64,000 bases of DNA from JAWSVE01 sp033852115 (GCA_033852115.1 JAWSVE010000003.1:1-64000); one strand, 5' to 3'; counted from the first letter of the stretch, positions 25,271-35,549 are shown. Program-made: numbers and translations. Notes: generated from the letters alone by a model not told the origin.

Positions 25271-26592
25271 TGTGAGGCCTTTTCATCAAGGGATCGGAGA
25301 TACGCTAATTTTTCCCTAATTTTGATCTCCATGCCACGATTAACTGGCTCATACCACCGCATTTCAGCGATCTCGTCCGGCAGGTAGCGCTCTCCGGCAG
25401 CATACCCTTCTGGTTCATCATGGGCGTAACGGTATGTCTTACCGTAGCCCAGGTCCTTCATGAGATTGGTTGGGGCATTCCGTAAATGCATTGGCACGTC
25501 GTAGGTGGGCATCTCAGCGATGTCTTTCTTAACGGCATTGAACGCGCTGTACACTGCATTGCTCTTCGGTGCCACGGATAAATACGCTATGGCTTGGGCA
25601 ATGGCGAGCTCGCCTTCTGGGCTTCCGAGACGCTCTTGAACTTGCCACGCATTGAGGCAAATTTCCAAGGCTCGTGGGTCGGCATTCCCTATGTCTTCAC
25701 TTGCCATCCTCACAACACGTCGTGCGATATACAGTGGATCACAGCCGCCATCAATCATTCGTACAAACCAATAAAGAGCACCATCTGGAGACGAGCCTCG
25801 AACGGATTTGTGTAGAGCTGATATTTGATCGTAAAAATATTCGCCACCCTTATCGAAGCGACGGACGTTATCTCCAATTACTTCGCGTAAAATATCTGCC
25901 GTGATTCGCGTGTGGCTATCGTTCGTAGGTGCCAAGTCTGTGGCAATTTCTAATAAATTCAGTGCGGTTCTAGCATCGCCGTCGGCGGCTTGAGCGATTA
26001 CGTTTATTTCGCACTCGCCGATATCGATCTTTTCTTTTCCTAGCCCGCGCTCCTCGTTGCTTATAGCAAATCGCAAAAGTGCTTCTAGGTTTTCCGGCGT
26101 TAACTTACGTAACACATGGACACGGCACCGAGACAACAGTGCGTTGTTGAGTTCAAATGAAGGGTTTTCTGTTGTTGCGCCAATAAACAATATGGTGCCG
26201 TCTTCTACATAGGGTAAAAAGGCATCTTGTTGTGCCTTGTTAAAGCGATGCACTTCATCGACAAACACAATCGTGTTTTGATTATGCATATTGCGTGCTT
26301 GCTGGGCTTTTGCGATGGCTTCTCTGATGTCTTTTACACCTGCTAGGACGGCTGATATAGTTTCAAAACGCGCGTCTGCTATTTCAGCAATGATTTTGGC
26401 GAGTGTGGTTTTTCCAACGCCTGGAGGCCCCCAGAGAATCATTGAGTGTAACGTTTTATGCTCAACGGCTTCTCTCAGGGATTTATGCGGCCCTATAAGG
26501 TGGTCTTGTCCAAAGAAATCGTCCAAGGTTTTTGGACGCATTCTTGCGGCGAGAGGTTGGTGCGCTGAAACAGAGAACAAGTCGCTAGTCAT
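25267..26592 (-). CDS. rarA: Replication-associated recombination ATPase RarA (MgsA)
   Basis: This is an AAA+ ATPase of 441 residues related to clamp-loader proteins that acts at stalled replication forks. The Walker A motif GPPGVGKTTLAK lies at 54-65, Walker B is IVFVDEVHRF, sensor 1 is GATTENPSF and the C-terminal tetramer domain follows. It starts three bases after the lolA stop and overlaps crcB. Confidence 0.95.
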   Translation of the reverse strand: MTSDLFSVSAHQPLAARMRPKTLDDFFGQDHLIGPHKSLREAVEHKTLHSMILWGPPGVGKTTLAKIIAEIADARFETISAVLAGVKDIREAIAKAQQARNMHNQNTIVFVDEVHRFNKAQQDAFLPYVEDGTILFIGATTENPSFELNNALLSRCRVHVLRKLTPENLEALLRFAISNEERGLGKEKIDIGECEINVIAQAADGDARTALNLLEIATDLAPTNDSHTRITADILREVIGDNVRRFDKGGEYFYDQISALHKSVRGSSPDGALYWFVRMIDGGCDPLYIARRVVRMASEDIGNADPRALEICLNAWQVQERLGSPEGELAIAQAIAYLSVAPKSNAVYSAFNAVKKDIAEMPTYDVPMHLRNAPTNLMKDLGYGKTYRYAHDEPEGYAAGERYLPDEIAEMRWYEPVNRGMEIKIREKLAYLRSLDEKASQ

Positions 26593-26595
26593 GCG

Positions 26596-27234
26596 TTATT
26601 CAGCGAGGTGTAAAATGTCGGTGTTTTCAGGTGGGATAAACTGAAACTGATTGAGTTTAAATTCCGGATTAATAATCAATTCGCTAAAAATATACGTCTG
26701 CGTTTCACCCAGCGTATTAAATATAGTCATTTCAGCCAGCACACCATCAACAAACCGCACGTTCAATCGCGTGAATATTGCATCGCTGCGTTTGGGGGTA
26801 AGTTCAAATGCGTGCTTGCCCTCTTTTGCGATTACGGTATAGCGTTGATGAATGGCATCGACGTCTCCGCTCAGTAGTATCATGGGCGACTCCATGACGT
26901 TGGCGTTGACGGCTTCAATTGTTAATTGTTCGAGGTCTGGGTCGTAGGTAGATAAGGTTTTACCATCAGAGACAATTGTTTTGGCAAACGGTGGTGAAAC
27001 CTCCCAACGAAAATTACCGGGTCGTTTTAACCAAAATTGTCCGTTATTTTCCTCAACAATTACATTTTCTTCGTCTGTTATTGTTTGCTTAAAGCTGCCC
27101 TCCATTGAATCGACGCCGCTCAATAAATCACTTAGCTGGGAAATTGCGGGGCTTTCTGCAAAGTTCTTTACGGAAAACATTAAGAGGAAAACGCTTAAAA
27201 TAATTGAATGCAGGCTCACTATAAAGAATCTCAA
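26596..27234 (-). CDS. lolA: Outer-membrane lipoprotein carrier LolA
   Basis: This is a periplasmic chaperone of 212 residues that carries lipoproteins from LolCDE to LolB. It has a signal peptide (about 1-26, ending NFAES) and the LolA fold with GSFKQTITDEENVIVEENNG and FWLKRPGNFRWEV, which are typical. The stop of ftsK is eight bases upstream and rarA follows after three bases, the usual gene order. Confidence 0.95.
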   Translation of the reverse strand: MRFFIVSLHSIILSVFLLMFSVKNFAESPAISQLSDLLSGVDSMEGSFKQTITDEENVIVEENNGQFWLKRPGNFRWEVSPPFAKTIVSDGKTLSTYDPDLEQLTIEAVNANVMESPMILLSGDVDAIHQRYTVIAKEGKHAFELTPKRSDAIFTRLNVRFVDGVLAEMTIFNTLGETQTYIFSELIINPEFKLNQFQFIPPENTDILHLAE

Positions 27235-27242
27235 CAGTAAAA

Positions 27243-29594
27243 TTAGTGTTTTGGCGGCGCTGGCGCTAAGACTTCACGGTTGCCGTTGGTGCCCATCTCA
27301 CTGACAACGCCTGCGGCTTCCATTGTTTCAATAAGCCTTGCTGCTCTGTTGTACCCGATGCGTAACTTTCGTTGCACTGACGATATTGAAGCGCGTCTCG
27401 ATTCAGTGACAAACATGACAGCTTCGTCGTACAGTGGATCCGACTCGCTATCACTATCCCCGTCTCCACCTTCGGAAGCCATACCAGGAACGGGAATACT
27501 GTTATTGGCTTCATCAACAATGCCATCGATATAGTTCGGTTCACCTCGTTTTTGCCAATCTGCGACTACGCGATGAACTTCGGGATCGTCAACAAACGCG
27601 CCGTGCACGCGCTGAGGAACACTTGTGCCTGGTGGTAGATACAGCATGTCACCATGACCTAAGAGTTGTTCCGCCCCACCCTGGTCCAAAATGGTCCGAG
27701 AGTCGACTTTCGACGATACTTGAAACCCGATTCTTGAAGGTACGTTAGCTTTGATGAGGCCAGTTATCACATCCACAGAAGGCCGCTGTGTTGCCAAAAT
27801 AAGATGAATACCGGCCGCTCGAGCTTTTTGAGCGATCCGGGCAATCAATTGTTCCACCTTCTTACCAACAATCATCATCATGTCGGCAAACTCATCGATT
27901 ACCACGACTATCGACGGTAAAGCCTCTAATTCAGGTGCTGTTTGTTCTTCTGCAGGCATTATATCCATGGGGTCAGGAGCCCAAAGCGGATCGACAAGAG
28001 GCTCTCCTGACTTCTTGGCTTCGTCGATTTTTCGGTTAAAACCAGCGAGATTTCTAACGCCAAGTGCCGCCATCAATTTGTAACGCCGTTCCATCTCCCC
28101 AACGCACCAGCGCAAACCGTTTGATGCATCTTTCATGTCAGTGATGACGGGGGTTAGCAAGTGAGGAATGCCTTCATAGACCGATAGTTCAAGCATTTTA
28201 GGATCGACCAATATTAATCGAACCTCTTTCGGTGTGGCTTTATAGAGTAAGCTCAGTAGCATCACGTTAATGCCTACTGACTTACCAGAGCCCGTAGTAC
28301 CCGCTACCAACAAATGCGGCATCTTACCTAAGTCTGCAACGACGGGTTGACCCGATATATCGTGGCCTAACGCTAGGGTTAGCGGGGACTTTGCAGATTC
28401 ATAGGTGTCTGATGCGAGGACTTCGCTCAAGCGCACCATTTCTCTGTGCTCATTGGGGATTTCGATCCCCACTACGGATTTGCCCGGTATTACCTCTACG
28501 ACGCGAACGCTAATAACTGCCAATGACCTAGCGAGATCTTTCGCTAAATTGGTAATGCGACTGGCTTTGACACCAGGAGCCGGTTGAATCTCAAATCGTG
28601 TAACAACTGGCCCGGGTAAAACAGAGACCACTTCGGCGGTAATACCGAAATCTTGGAGCTTAAGCTCAAGTAATCGGGACATCGCTTCCAGGGATTCTTT
28701 TGAATATCCTCGGTCGTCGTTTTTATCGGCAACGTCTAACAAGCCAATTTTGGGGAGTTCGCCACTAACTGGGTTTGTTTCAAACAACGACCGCTGCTTT
28801 TCTTTTTGAACCCGTTTACTAGGCTCAATCTTTTTGGGTGGTTCTGTAATCGTTGGTGGGACTCGCTCTAACTCTTTTTTGACCTGCTTTTGCACTGCTG
28901 TCTTACGAGCTTCTTGGGTTTTCTTTATCTCTCTGTTTTCTTTGAACTTTGCTGTTTGTTTCTTGTACGTCTTGCCGAGGTGATCGAACGCTAACAGTGT
29001 TATTCGTCCTGTTTCATCCATTAATTTAAACCAACTAAGGTCCGTGAATACGGTTAAACCGAATAGGAACACGGCGATTAACAGCAAACTTCCGCCGATG
29101 TAGCTAAGACTAGTTTCAACTGCGACACCGATTTCTGCGCCAAGAATCCCCCCGTGAGAAAACGGTAATTCTGAACTAGCACTGTTATGCATCGCCGCAA
29201 GACCCGTTCCTGCGACCATGACGAGTATGAGTCCTAATGAGCGTAAGCCCAATAGCACGGCGTCAAAAGGGTAATGAACCTCTCTGTGTCTAAATACGAG
29301 CCAGGCTTGGTAGCCCAGCATGACAGGAAATAGGAAACTGAGGTAGCCAAACAGTGAGTAAAAAATGTCCGCTAACCAGGCACCAACCGGCCCACCGAGG
29401 TTTTTCGCGTCTCCCCCTGCCCCTGTGCTGGACCAGCCAGGGTCCGTAGGGCTATAGGTGATAAGCGCGAGTAAAAGGAAAAGGCACAAGGCGCCAAAGC
29501 CAATTAGCATTCCCTCTTTGAGACGCGAATATGCTTTGCTAACAGCGGGATGGGGTTGCGTCGACGCTGATTTAGCTGAGTTTTTGGATTTCAA
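27243..29594 (-). CDS. ftsK: DNA translocase FtsK
   Basis: This is a septal DNA pump of 783 residues that clears the chromosome terminus and activates XerCD recombination. The N-terminal part has about four membrane helices (about 28-190), then a short linker (about 215-270), a RecA-like motor with Walker A VAGTTGSGKSVGINV and Walker B PSIVVVIDEFADMMM, and the C-terminal gamma winged helix (RRASISSVQRKLRIGYNRAARLIE in outline). The linker is shorter than in E. coli (1329 residues), as in Pseudomonas. It leads the ftsK-lolA-rarA block. Confidence 0.97.
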   Translation of the reverse strand: MKSKNSAKSASTQPHPAVSKAYSRLKEGMLIGFGALCLFLLLALITYSPTDPGWSSTGAGGDAKNLGGPVGAWLADIFYSLFGYLSFLFPVMLGYQAWLVFRHREVHYPFDAVLLGLRSLGLILVMVAGTGLAAMHNSASSELPFSHGGILGAEIGVAVETSLSYIGGSLLLIAVFLFGLTVFTDLSWFKLMDETGRITLLAFDHLGKTYKKQTAKFKENREIKKTQEARKTAVQKQVKKELERVPPTITEPPKKIEPSKRVQKEKQRSLFETNPVSGELPKIGLLDVADKNDDRGYSKESLEAMSRLLELKLQDFGITAEVVSVLPGPVVTRFEIQPAPGVKASRITNLAKDLARSLAVISVRVVEVIPGKSVVGIEIPNEHREMVRLSEVLASDTYESAKSPLTLALGHDISGQPVVADLGKMPHLLVAGTTGSGKSVGINVMLLSLLYKATPKEVRLILVDPKMLELSVYEGIPHLLTPVITDMKDASNGLRWCVGEMERRYKLMAALGVRNLAGFNRKIDEAKKSGEPLVDPLWAPDPMDIMPAEEQTAPELEALPSIVVVIDEFADMMMIVGKKVEQLIARIAQKARAAGIHLILATQRPSVDVITGLIKANVPSRIGFQVSSKVDSRTILDQGGAEQLLGHGDMLYLPPGTSVPQRVHGAFVDDPEVHRVVADWQKRGEPNYIDGIVDEANNSIPVPGMASEGGDGDSDSESDPLYDEAVMFVTESRRASISSVQRKLRIGYNRAARLIETMEAAGVVSEMGTNGNREVLAPAPPKH

Positions 29595-29909
29595 AGAGTT
29601 AGCCTATTTCATTTATTATTAACTTTAGTGCGTGCGCTATTGTAATGATCAATAAAGTTTTTACTAGCAAGCATTACCCAAATTAGAAACACCATGAAGT
29701 GTGCCGTATTGCTGGACTTTCACGGTAAGGGTTCGCTTCGAAGAGCATCCTGACGGTTAAAAATTAATCGAGTGCTATCAATTTTAAGATTTGGATTAAT
29801 CAAATCTATTGTGCTAATTAGGCCTAACAATTAGCCGTTAGTTGCTTCTTAGTGTCTAATAACGCAAATTTTTCATGAATCCACACATATAAAGAGACAG
29901 GATAGGCCA
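29595..29909. other. Intergenic region between ftsK and trxB
   Basis: The genes on both sides diverge, so it should hold two promoters. It is AT-rich and has no open frame of note. An imperfect inverted repeat, CTAATTAGGCC followed by AACAATTAG, lies at about 29814-29834. No clear -35/-10 pair was assigned. Confidence 0.4.
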
Positions 29910-30854
29910 ATGAGCGAAGTAAAGCATCATCGTCTAGTCATTCTAGGTTCCGGCCCTGCCGGGTACACTGCTGCGGTTTATGCAGCACGCGCTAACCTCG
30001 CACCGGTTGTTATCACAGGCATGCAGCAAGGTGGTCAGCTAACAACCACCACTGAAGTTGAGAACTGGCCAGGCGGTGTTCCCGATTTACAGGGTCCGGA
30101 TCTAATGGTTCAGATGCAGCAGCATGCTGAGCGTTTTGATACCGAGATTGTTTTTGACCATATTCATGAGTGTGACCTATCGAAGCGTCCATTTACCTTA
30201 AAAGGCACTAATACCTATACCTGTGATGCTCTCATCATTGCAACAGGCGCCTCTGCTCAATACCTGGGCCTACCTTCAGAAGAAGCATTTCAGGGGCGTG
30301 GCGTTAGCGCCTGTGCAACTTGTGATGGTTTCTTTTATCGAGATCAAACCGTTGCAGTGATTGGTGGCGGTAACACAGCTGTCGAAGAGGCGCTATATCT
30401 CTCAAACATTGCCAAAGAAGTCATCGTTGTGCATCGCCGTGATGCCCTTCGCTCAGAAAAGATACTCCAAGATCGCCTGCTTGCTAAAGCTGAGTCTGGC
30501 AACGTAACAATGGAGTGGAATCATGTCTTAGATGAAGTGTTAGGTGACGATGCGGGCGTAACAGGCGTGCGATTGAAACATGCGCAAACTGGCGAAACTA
30601 AAGAATTAGAGCTGCAAGGTGTTTTTGTCGCCATTGGACACAAGCCTAACACAGACATTTTTGCCGACCAGCTCGACATGGAAAACGGCTACCTGAAAAT
30701 CAAAGGTGGTTTTGACGGCATGGCGACTCAAACAAGTGTGCCAGGTGTTTTCGCAGCGGGCGACGTCGCCGACCATATTTATCGTCAAGCAATCACTTCG
30801 GCTGGCGCCGGCTGTATGGCTGCTCTGGATGCAGAAAAGTTCCTAGACGAATAA
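29910..30854 (+). CDS. trxB: Thioredoxin-disulfide reductase
   Basis: This is a FAD/NADPH enzyme of 314 residues that reduces thioredoxin. An FAD-binding GSGPAGYTAAVYAARA loop lies near 14-29. The redox pair C135/C138 in CATCDG and the NADPH-binding GGGNTAVEEALYL segment follow. The C-terminal GVFAAGDVADHIYRQA closes the FAD domain. Length is normal. It heads a plus-strand set trxB-aat-bpt-infA, as in Pseudomonas. Confidence 0.97.
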   Translation: MSEVKHHRLVILGSGPAGYTAAVYAARANLAPVVITGMQQGGQLTTTTEVENWPGGVPDLQGPDLMVQMQQHAERFDTEIVFDHIHECDLSKRPFTLKGTNTYTCDALIIATGASAQYLGLPSEEAFQGRGVSACATCDGFFYRDQTVAVIGGGNTAVEEALYLSNIAKEVIVVHRRDALRSEKILQDRLLAKAESGNVTMEWNHVLDEVLGDDAGVTGVRLKHAQTGETKELELQGVFVAIGHKPNTDIFADQLDMENGYLKIKGGFDGMATQTSVPGVFAAGDVADHIYRQAITSAGAGCMAALDAEKFLDE

Positions 30855-30875
30855 CTAGCCCCGAGTTTCCGCTCA

Positions 30876-31613
30876 GTGGCTGATATTATCTGGCTTGAGC
30901 CAAGCCAAATTGCGTTTCCGTCTGTCGATCTCGCGCTCAAAGACCCAAACGGGCTGTTAGCTGCAGGCGGAGCGCTCACTTCTCAATGGCTTTTAAGCGC
31001 CTATCAGTTAGGTATTTTTCCCTGGTTTGAAGATGGCCAACCGATTCTTTGGTGGTCACCTGATCCGCGTTTGGTGTTACGTCCAAATGAGGTTCGTGTT
31101 AGCAAATCAATGCGAAAACTTATCAGAAAAACAGCATTTGAAGTAACTTTTGATACGGTGTTTGAAGATGTGATCAATGCGTGCTCACAACCTCGGAATA
31201 CCGGCGCTGGGGACCTTTCGGGAACATGGATCACATCGGACATGAAGCAAGCTTATTGCGCTCTCCACCGGGAAGGCTTTGCTCATTCGGTCGAAGTTTG
31301 GGATGGCACTCGTTTAGTGGGTGGGCTTTATGGCGTTGCTCTGAACGGAGTATTTTTTGGTGAATCCATGTTTACCCGTGCCTCGAACGCGTCCAAACTT
31401 GGCTTTATCACGCTATGTCGTCACCTTCATCATTGGGGGTTTGATCTCATTGACTGTCAGGTGGAAACCGAGCATCTACAATCCCTTGGCGCTTATAATG
31501 TTCCGAGAGCGGAATTTTGCCAAACACTCGCTATGAAAACCCGCTCCGCTGATCCTATGATGTCCCAATCGTCGCGCTGGCACGTGGACACACACCTGTT
31601 AACTACTACGTAA
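30876..31613 (+). CDS. aat: Leucyl/phenylalanyl-tRNA-protein transferase
   Basis: This enzyme (245 residues) adds Leu or Phe from charged tRNA to proteins with N-terminal Arg or Lys, marking them for the N-end rule. The conserved core is LGIFPWFEDGQPILWWSPDPR and ESMFTRASNASKLGF. The start is a GTG. It is followed after 12 bases by the related transferase bpt. The clpA and clpS genes that use this degron lie 1-4 kb away on the other strand. Confidence 0.95.
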   Translation: MADIIWLEPSQIAFPSVDLALKDPNGLLAAGGALTSQWLLSAYQLGIFPWFEDGQPILWWSPDPRLVLRPNEVRVSKSMRKLIRKTAFEVTFDTVFEDVINACSQPRNTGAGDLSGTWITSDMKQAYCALHREGFAHSVEVWDGTRLVGGLYGVALNGVFFGESMFTRASNASKLGFITLCRHLHHWGFDLIDCQVETEHLQSLGAYNVPRAEFCQTLAMKTRSADPMMSQSSRWHVDTHLLTTT

Positions 31614-31625
31614 CCACAACGGACT

Positions 31626-32333
31626 ATGACAGATCTAACAACATTGCGGTTCTTTGCGACTCCACCGCACAGTTGCAGCTATTTGGATGATCAGGATGCA
31701 TCCACCATCTTCGTCGACCCTAATCAACGTATAGACGCAAACCTCTATGAACAGCTTTCAAAGCATGGGTTTAGACGAAGTGGACCTCATGTATATCGCC
31801 CTCATTGTGCGCAGTGCTCGGCCTGTATAGCAGCCAGAGTACCTGTAAACGATTTTAAACCCAGCCGCCGTCACAAACGATGCATTAAAGCAAATAGCGA
31901 TATTATCGTAGAGGAAATTGCCAGTATTGATACTGCTGGGCACTTCGCCCTGTATGAACGCTATATCAATGAGCGTCACTGCGATGGCGATATGTACCCG
32001 GCCAGTAAAGAACAATTTGATTCATTCTTATCCAGTGAATGGGGCGTCACACGCTATTTTGAGATGAAGCTGGATGGCCGAATCGTCGGTGTCATGGTGA
32101 GCGATAAGTTACCCAACGGTCTGAGCGCTATGTACACATTTTTCGACCCAGACCTTAGTAAACGTAGCTTGGGCACCTTCGCGATCTTGTGGCAGGTAGG
32201 ATACGCACAGCGCGAAAAAATGGATTATCTTTACTTGGGGTACTGGATAAAAGAAAGCGACAAGATGAACTACAAGTCTCAGTATCGCCCTTTAGAGTTG
32301 CTAATCGAGAATAAATGGCTGCTCCTCAAGTAG
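31626..32333 (+). CDS. bpt: Leucyltransferase Bpt (aspartate/glutamate leucyltransferase)
   Basis: This 235-residue protein is an Ate1-type aminoacyl-tRNA transferase. Bacterial Bpt moves Leu to N-terminal Asp or Glu. Conserved cysteines and aromatics of the family lie in PHSCSYL (near 14-20), RPHCAQCSACIAARVP (about 58-73) and FDPDLSKRSLGTFA. It follows aat by 12 bases and precedes infA, a known order in Pseudomonas and Vibrio. Confidence 0.93.
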   Translation: MTDLTTLRFFATPPHSCSYLDDQDASTIFVDPNQRIDANLYEQLSKHGFRRSGPHVYRPHCAQCSACIAARVPVNDFKPSRRHKRCIKANSDIIVEEIASIDTAGHFALYERYINERHCDGDMYPASKEQFDSFLSSEWGVTRYFEMKLDGRIVGVMVSDKLPNGLSAMYTFFDPDLSKRSLGTFAILWQVGYAQREKMDYLYLGYWIKESDKMNYKSQYRPLELLIENKWLLLK

Positions 32334-32473
32334 TTTCGTGTATATATTCCCCTCCCCTTGCCCTTTTTTAACCATTAACCTTGGCTCCGAGCGCTATTTC
32401 AGGCAAAATTCACCGCTTTCTTAGTGCGCCTCCGTGGCGGGCTATATATGACAGTTTGATGTAATGAGGATTT

Positions 32474-32692
32474 ATGGCGAAAGAAGACAATATTGAACTG
32501 GAAGGTGAAGTAATTGATACCCTTCCTAACACTACATTTCGAGTAAAGCTTGAAAACGGCCACGTAGTCACGGCACATATATCTGGCAAAATGCGCAAAA
32601 ACTATATTCGTATTTTGACTGGGGATAAAGTTAAAGTAGAAATGACACCATACGACCTAAGCAAAGGGCGTATTACTTACCGCGCGCGTTAA
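32474..32692 (+). CDS. infA: Translation initiation factor IF-1
   Basis: This is a 72-residue OB-fold protein that binds the ribosomal A site during initiation. Its length and the pattern MAKEDNIELEGEVIDTLPNTTFRVKLENG, split by a turn at VTAHISGKMRKNYIRIL, match bacterial IF-1 almost throughout. It is preceded by 140 bases without a gene and followed by a strong bidirectional terminator. Confidence 0.98.
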   Translation: MAKEDNIELEGEVIDTLPNTTFRVKLENGHVVTAHISGKMRKNYIRILTGDKVKVEMTPYDLSKGRITYRAR

Positions 32693-32747
32693 TCCTGCTC
32701 CTACCCTACCTGTCACAAAGCAACACGATATTCAAACTGTCCAACAA

Positions 32748-32773
32748 AAAAGCCACGTAAAAACGTGGCTTTT
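32748..32773. terminator. Bidirectional terminator between infA and clpA
   Basis: AAAAGCCACGT (32748-32758) pairs with ACGTGGCTTTT (32763-32773) over a four-A loop. A and T runs on both sides serve both convergent genes. Confidence 0.85.
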
Positions 32774-32811
32774 GGTTTTGTCTGTTTAGCAGCGGTTGTA
32801 CAACTTTTGTG

Positions 32812-35109
32812 CTATACGCTGGCACTTTCTTCAGAGCGTTTTTTTGCTGGTACCTGTTTGAGGCTCAGTTTATCGTCTTTGACTGTGACAAATACCTCGC
32901 CACCGTGAGTCAAATCGCCAAATAAAACGGCTTCAGCGAGTGGCTTCTTAAGGGTCTCTTGGATTAAACGGGCCATCGGTCGTGCACCCATTTTCTCGTC
33001 GTAACCGTTGGTTGCTAGCCAGTTTCTAGCCTCTTCATCAAGTGTGAGTTGCACGCGCTTATCGTCGAGTTGCGACTGAAGCTCAACAATAAATTTGTCG
33101 ACGACGGTTTTAATCACATCCTGAGACAAGGCACCAAACTGAATTATAGAATCGAGTCGATTTCTAAACTCAGGCGTGAACATTTTATTAATCGCCTCCA
33201 TACCATCGGTAGAGTTATCTTGTTCAGTGAAACCCATCGAGCGCTTGCTTAATGCTTCAGCGCCAGCATTGGTTGTCATGATCAGGACAACATTTCTAAA
33301 GTCAGCTTTGCGTCCATTGTTGTCGGTTAGCGTGCCGTGATCCATCACTTGTAGCAAAATATTAAACACCTCCGGATGCGCTTTTTCGATTTCATCGAGT
33401 AAGACGACACTGTGAGGATGTTGAGTTACTTGTTCTGTTAACAATCCACCCTGGTCAAAACCAACATAGCCGGGAGGCGCACCAATAAGGCGAGAGACAG
33501 TGTGTCGCTCCATATATTCAGACATATCGAAACGTATTAATTCTACGCCCATGGCTTTCGCGAGTTGTTTACACAATTCAGTTTTGCCAACACCGGTTGG
33601 GCCGGCAAACAAAAAGGACCCGATGGGCTTATCGAGATTGCCAAGCCCCGCTCGCGATAATTTGATAGCGGAGCTGATATCGCTGATGGCTTTCTCCTGT
33701 CCGAACACTGTCATCCGTAAACTGGAATCTAATTTGCCCAATAATTCTTTGTCAGAAGACGATACATTTTTCGGCGGGATTTGAGCAATTTTTGCAACAA
33801 CCTGTTCGACGTCAGCAACGCCAATTAACTTTTTGCGTTTGCTTTTCGCTTGAAGTTGTTGATAAGCACCGGCTTCATCAATGACATCAATTGCTTTATC
33901 CGGGAGGAAACGATCATTTATGTAACGCGAAGATAAATCCGCTGCGGCACGCAACGCAGAATCACTGTAGCGAAGGTTATGATGCGATTCAAATCGCGAT
34001 TTGAGACCTTTTAATATTTGATATGCTTCATCAGCGGTTGGCTCATTAACATCAACTTTTTGGAAGCGTCGAGAGAGCGCGCGGTCTTTCTCAAAAATAC
34101 CGCGATATTCCTGGAACGTCGTAGAACCAATACATCGAAGCTCACCACTCGTAAGCAGTGGTTTTAATAAGTTTGATGCATCCATTACGCCGCCTGAGGC
34201 TGCACCTGCACCAATAATGGTGTGGATCTCATCGATGAACAACACCGCGTGTTCTTCTTTACGTAGTTGAGCTAGCAGGCCTTTAAATCGTTTTTCAAAA
34301 TCGCCGCGATACTTTGTACCGGCTAGCAAAGAACCTAAGTCGAGAGAGTATACAACCGAACTCGTGAGGACTTCCGGTACATCACCTTCTACAATACGTT
34401 TAGCCAAACCCTCTGCTATTGCAGTTTTACCAACACCGGCTTCACCGACGAGTAAAGGGTTGTTTTTTCGGCGACGTGACAGAATTTGGCAAACGCGTTC
34501 GATCTCATGAGCGCGTCCAACAAGTGGATCAATGCGCCCTTCCATTGCTTGTTCATTTAGATTAGTCGCGTAAGCTTCTAACGGGTTTTGCGAACTGCTT
34601 TCACCGGTTTGTAAACCTTCATCCTCATGTTGTTCGTGTGAACCGGAGTCGCTGCTGCTATTGGAATGCCCTGCCACCTTCGAGATGCCGTGTGTTATGA
34701 AATTGACAACGTCAATACGAGCAATGCTTTGTTGCTTCAGGTAGTACACAGCTTGGCTTTCTTGCTCGCTAAATATGGCTACCAGTACATTGGCACCTGT
34801 CACTTCGTTTTTGCCCGAAGACTGGACATGAAATACAGCGCGCTGTAACACTCGCTGGAAACCAAGCGTCGGCTGAGTTTCTCTTTCTGTGTCATTTTCG
34901 GGAATAAGTGGTGTGGTTGAGTCGACAAACTCAACTAAGTCGTTTCGCAAGTTGGATAAATCCGCACCGCACGCTCTTAATACGTTGGCCGCTGATTCAT
35001 TATCGATCAAAGCGAGCAACAAATGCTCGACTGTCATAAATTCGTGACGCTTGGATCGCGCACCTTTAAATGCGAGGTTTAAGGTAACTTCTAAATCCTT
35101 ACTTAACAT
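32812..35109 (-). CDS. clpA: ATP-dependent Clp protease ATP-binding subunit ClpA
   Basis: This is a AAA+ unfoldase of 765 residues that feeds the ClpP protease. An N-terminal repeat domain is followed by two ATPase modules with Walker A motifs GEAGVGKTAIAEG (near 220) and GPTGVGKTELCK (near 505). An IGAPPGYVGFDQGG block belongs to module 2. ClpS, encoded about 60 bases upstream on the same strand, binds its N-domain and delivers N-end-rule substrates. Confidence 0.97.
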   Translation of the reverse strand: MLSKDLEVTLNLAFKGARSKRHEFMTVEHLLLALIDNESAANVLRACGADLSNLRNDLVEFVDSTTPLIPENDTERETQPTLGFQRVLQRAVFHVQSSGKNEVTGANVLVAIFSEQESQAVYYLKQQSIARIDVVNFITHGISKVAGHSNSSSDSGSHEQHEDEGLQTGESSSQNPLEAYATNLNEQAMEGRIDPLVGRAHEIERVCQILSRRRKNNPLLVGEAGVGKTAIAEGLAKRIVEGDVPEVLTSSVVYSLDLGSLLAGTKYRGDFEKRFKGLLAQLRKEEHAVLFIDEIHTIIGAGAASGGVMDASNLLKPLLTSGELRCIGSTTFQEYRGIFEKDRALSRRFQKVDVNEPTADEAYQILKGLKSRFESHHNLRYSDSALRAAADLSSRYINDRFLPDKAIDVIDEAGAYQQLQAKSKRKKLIGVADVEQVVAKIAQIPPKNVSSSDKELLGKLDSSLRMTVFGQEKAISDISSAIKLSRAGLGNLDKPIGSFLFAGPTGVGKTELCKQLAKAMGVELIRFDMSEYMERHTVSRLIGAPPGYVGFDQGGLLTEQVTQHPHSVVLLDEIEKAHPEVFNILLQVMDHGTLTDNNGRKADFRNVVLIMTTNAGAEALSKRSMGFTEQDNSTDGMEAINKMFTPEFRNRLDSIIQFGALSQDVIKTVVDKFIVELQSQLDDKRVQLTLDEEARNWLATNGYDEKMGARPMARLIQETLKKPLAEAVLFGDLTHGGEVFVTVKDDKLSLKQVPAKKRSEESASV

Positions 35110-35168
35110 GTTTTACAACCTCTTAATACGAACCCATGTTTTACAACCCTGTACAACTTAAGTGTAGG

Positions 35169-35549
35169 CTAATTTTCAGCATCGTCGTCATCAGATGCTT
35201 CAATCTCACATAACAAAGGATGTTGGTTCTCCCTCGCATATTGATTCACTTGAGCTGCTTTAGTTTCAGCAATGTCTCTCGTGAAAACGCCGCAAACCGC
35301 TTTTCCATGGGTATGCACTTGTAACATAGTGCGTGTCGCCTGCTCTCTACCCATGGAAAAAAATGTTTCCAATACTTCGACCACAAATTCCATTGGCGTG
35401 TAATCGTCATTGAGCATAACGACTTTATACAACGGTGGCCGTTTGAGTTTGGGTTTTTCTTCCTGGACGGCTAAATCACCGTCATAATCAGGCAAACTTG
35501 GCGCGTTATCTTTACTTAATCTTAGTCCAAGAAAAGGCTGTTTACTCAT
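35169..35549 (-). CDS. clpS: ClpA adaptor ClpS
   Basis: This is the N-end-rule adaptor of 126 residues. The core PLYKVVMLNDDYTPMEFVVEVLE contains the asparagine and aspartates that hold the N-degron amino group, and the HTHGKAVCGVFTRDIAETKA helix follows. The N-terminal tail is extended (about 35 residues) and acidic, as is usual. It lies upstream of clpA in the same direction; the aat and bpt genes nearby complete the pathway. Confidence 0.97.
   Translation of the reverse strand: MSKQPFLGLRLSKDNAPSLPDYDGDLAVQEEKPKLKRPPLYKVVMLNDDYTPMEFVVEVLETFFSMGREQATRTMLQVHTHGKAVCGVFTRDIAETKAAQVNQYARENQHPLLCEIEASDDDDAEN

Noticed and set aside
32334..32473. tRNA gene search near infA and serS
   Set aside because: No cloverleaf or T-loop consensus was found by eye in this or other intergenic stretches of the window.
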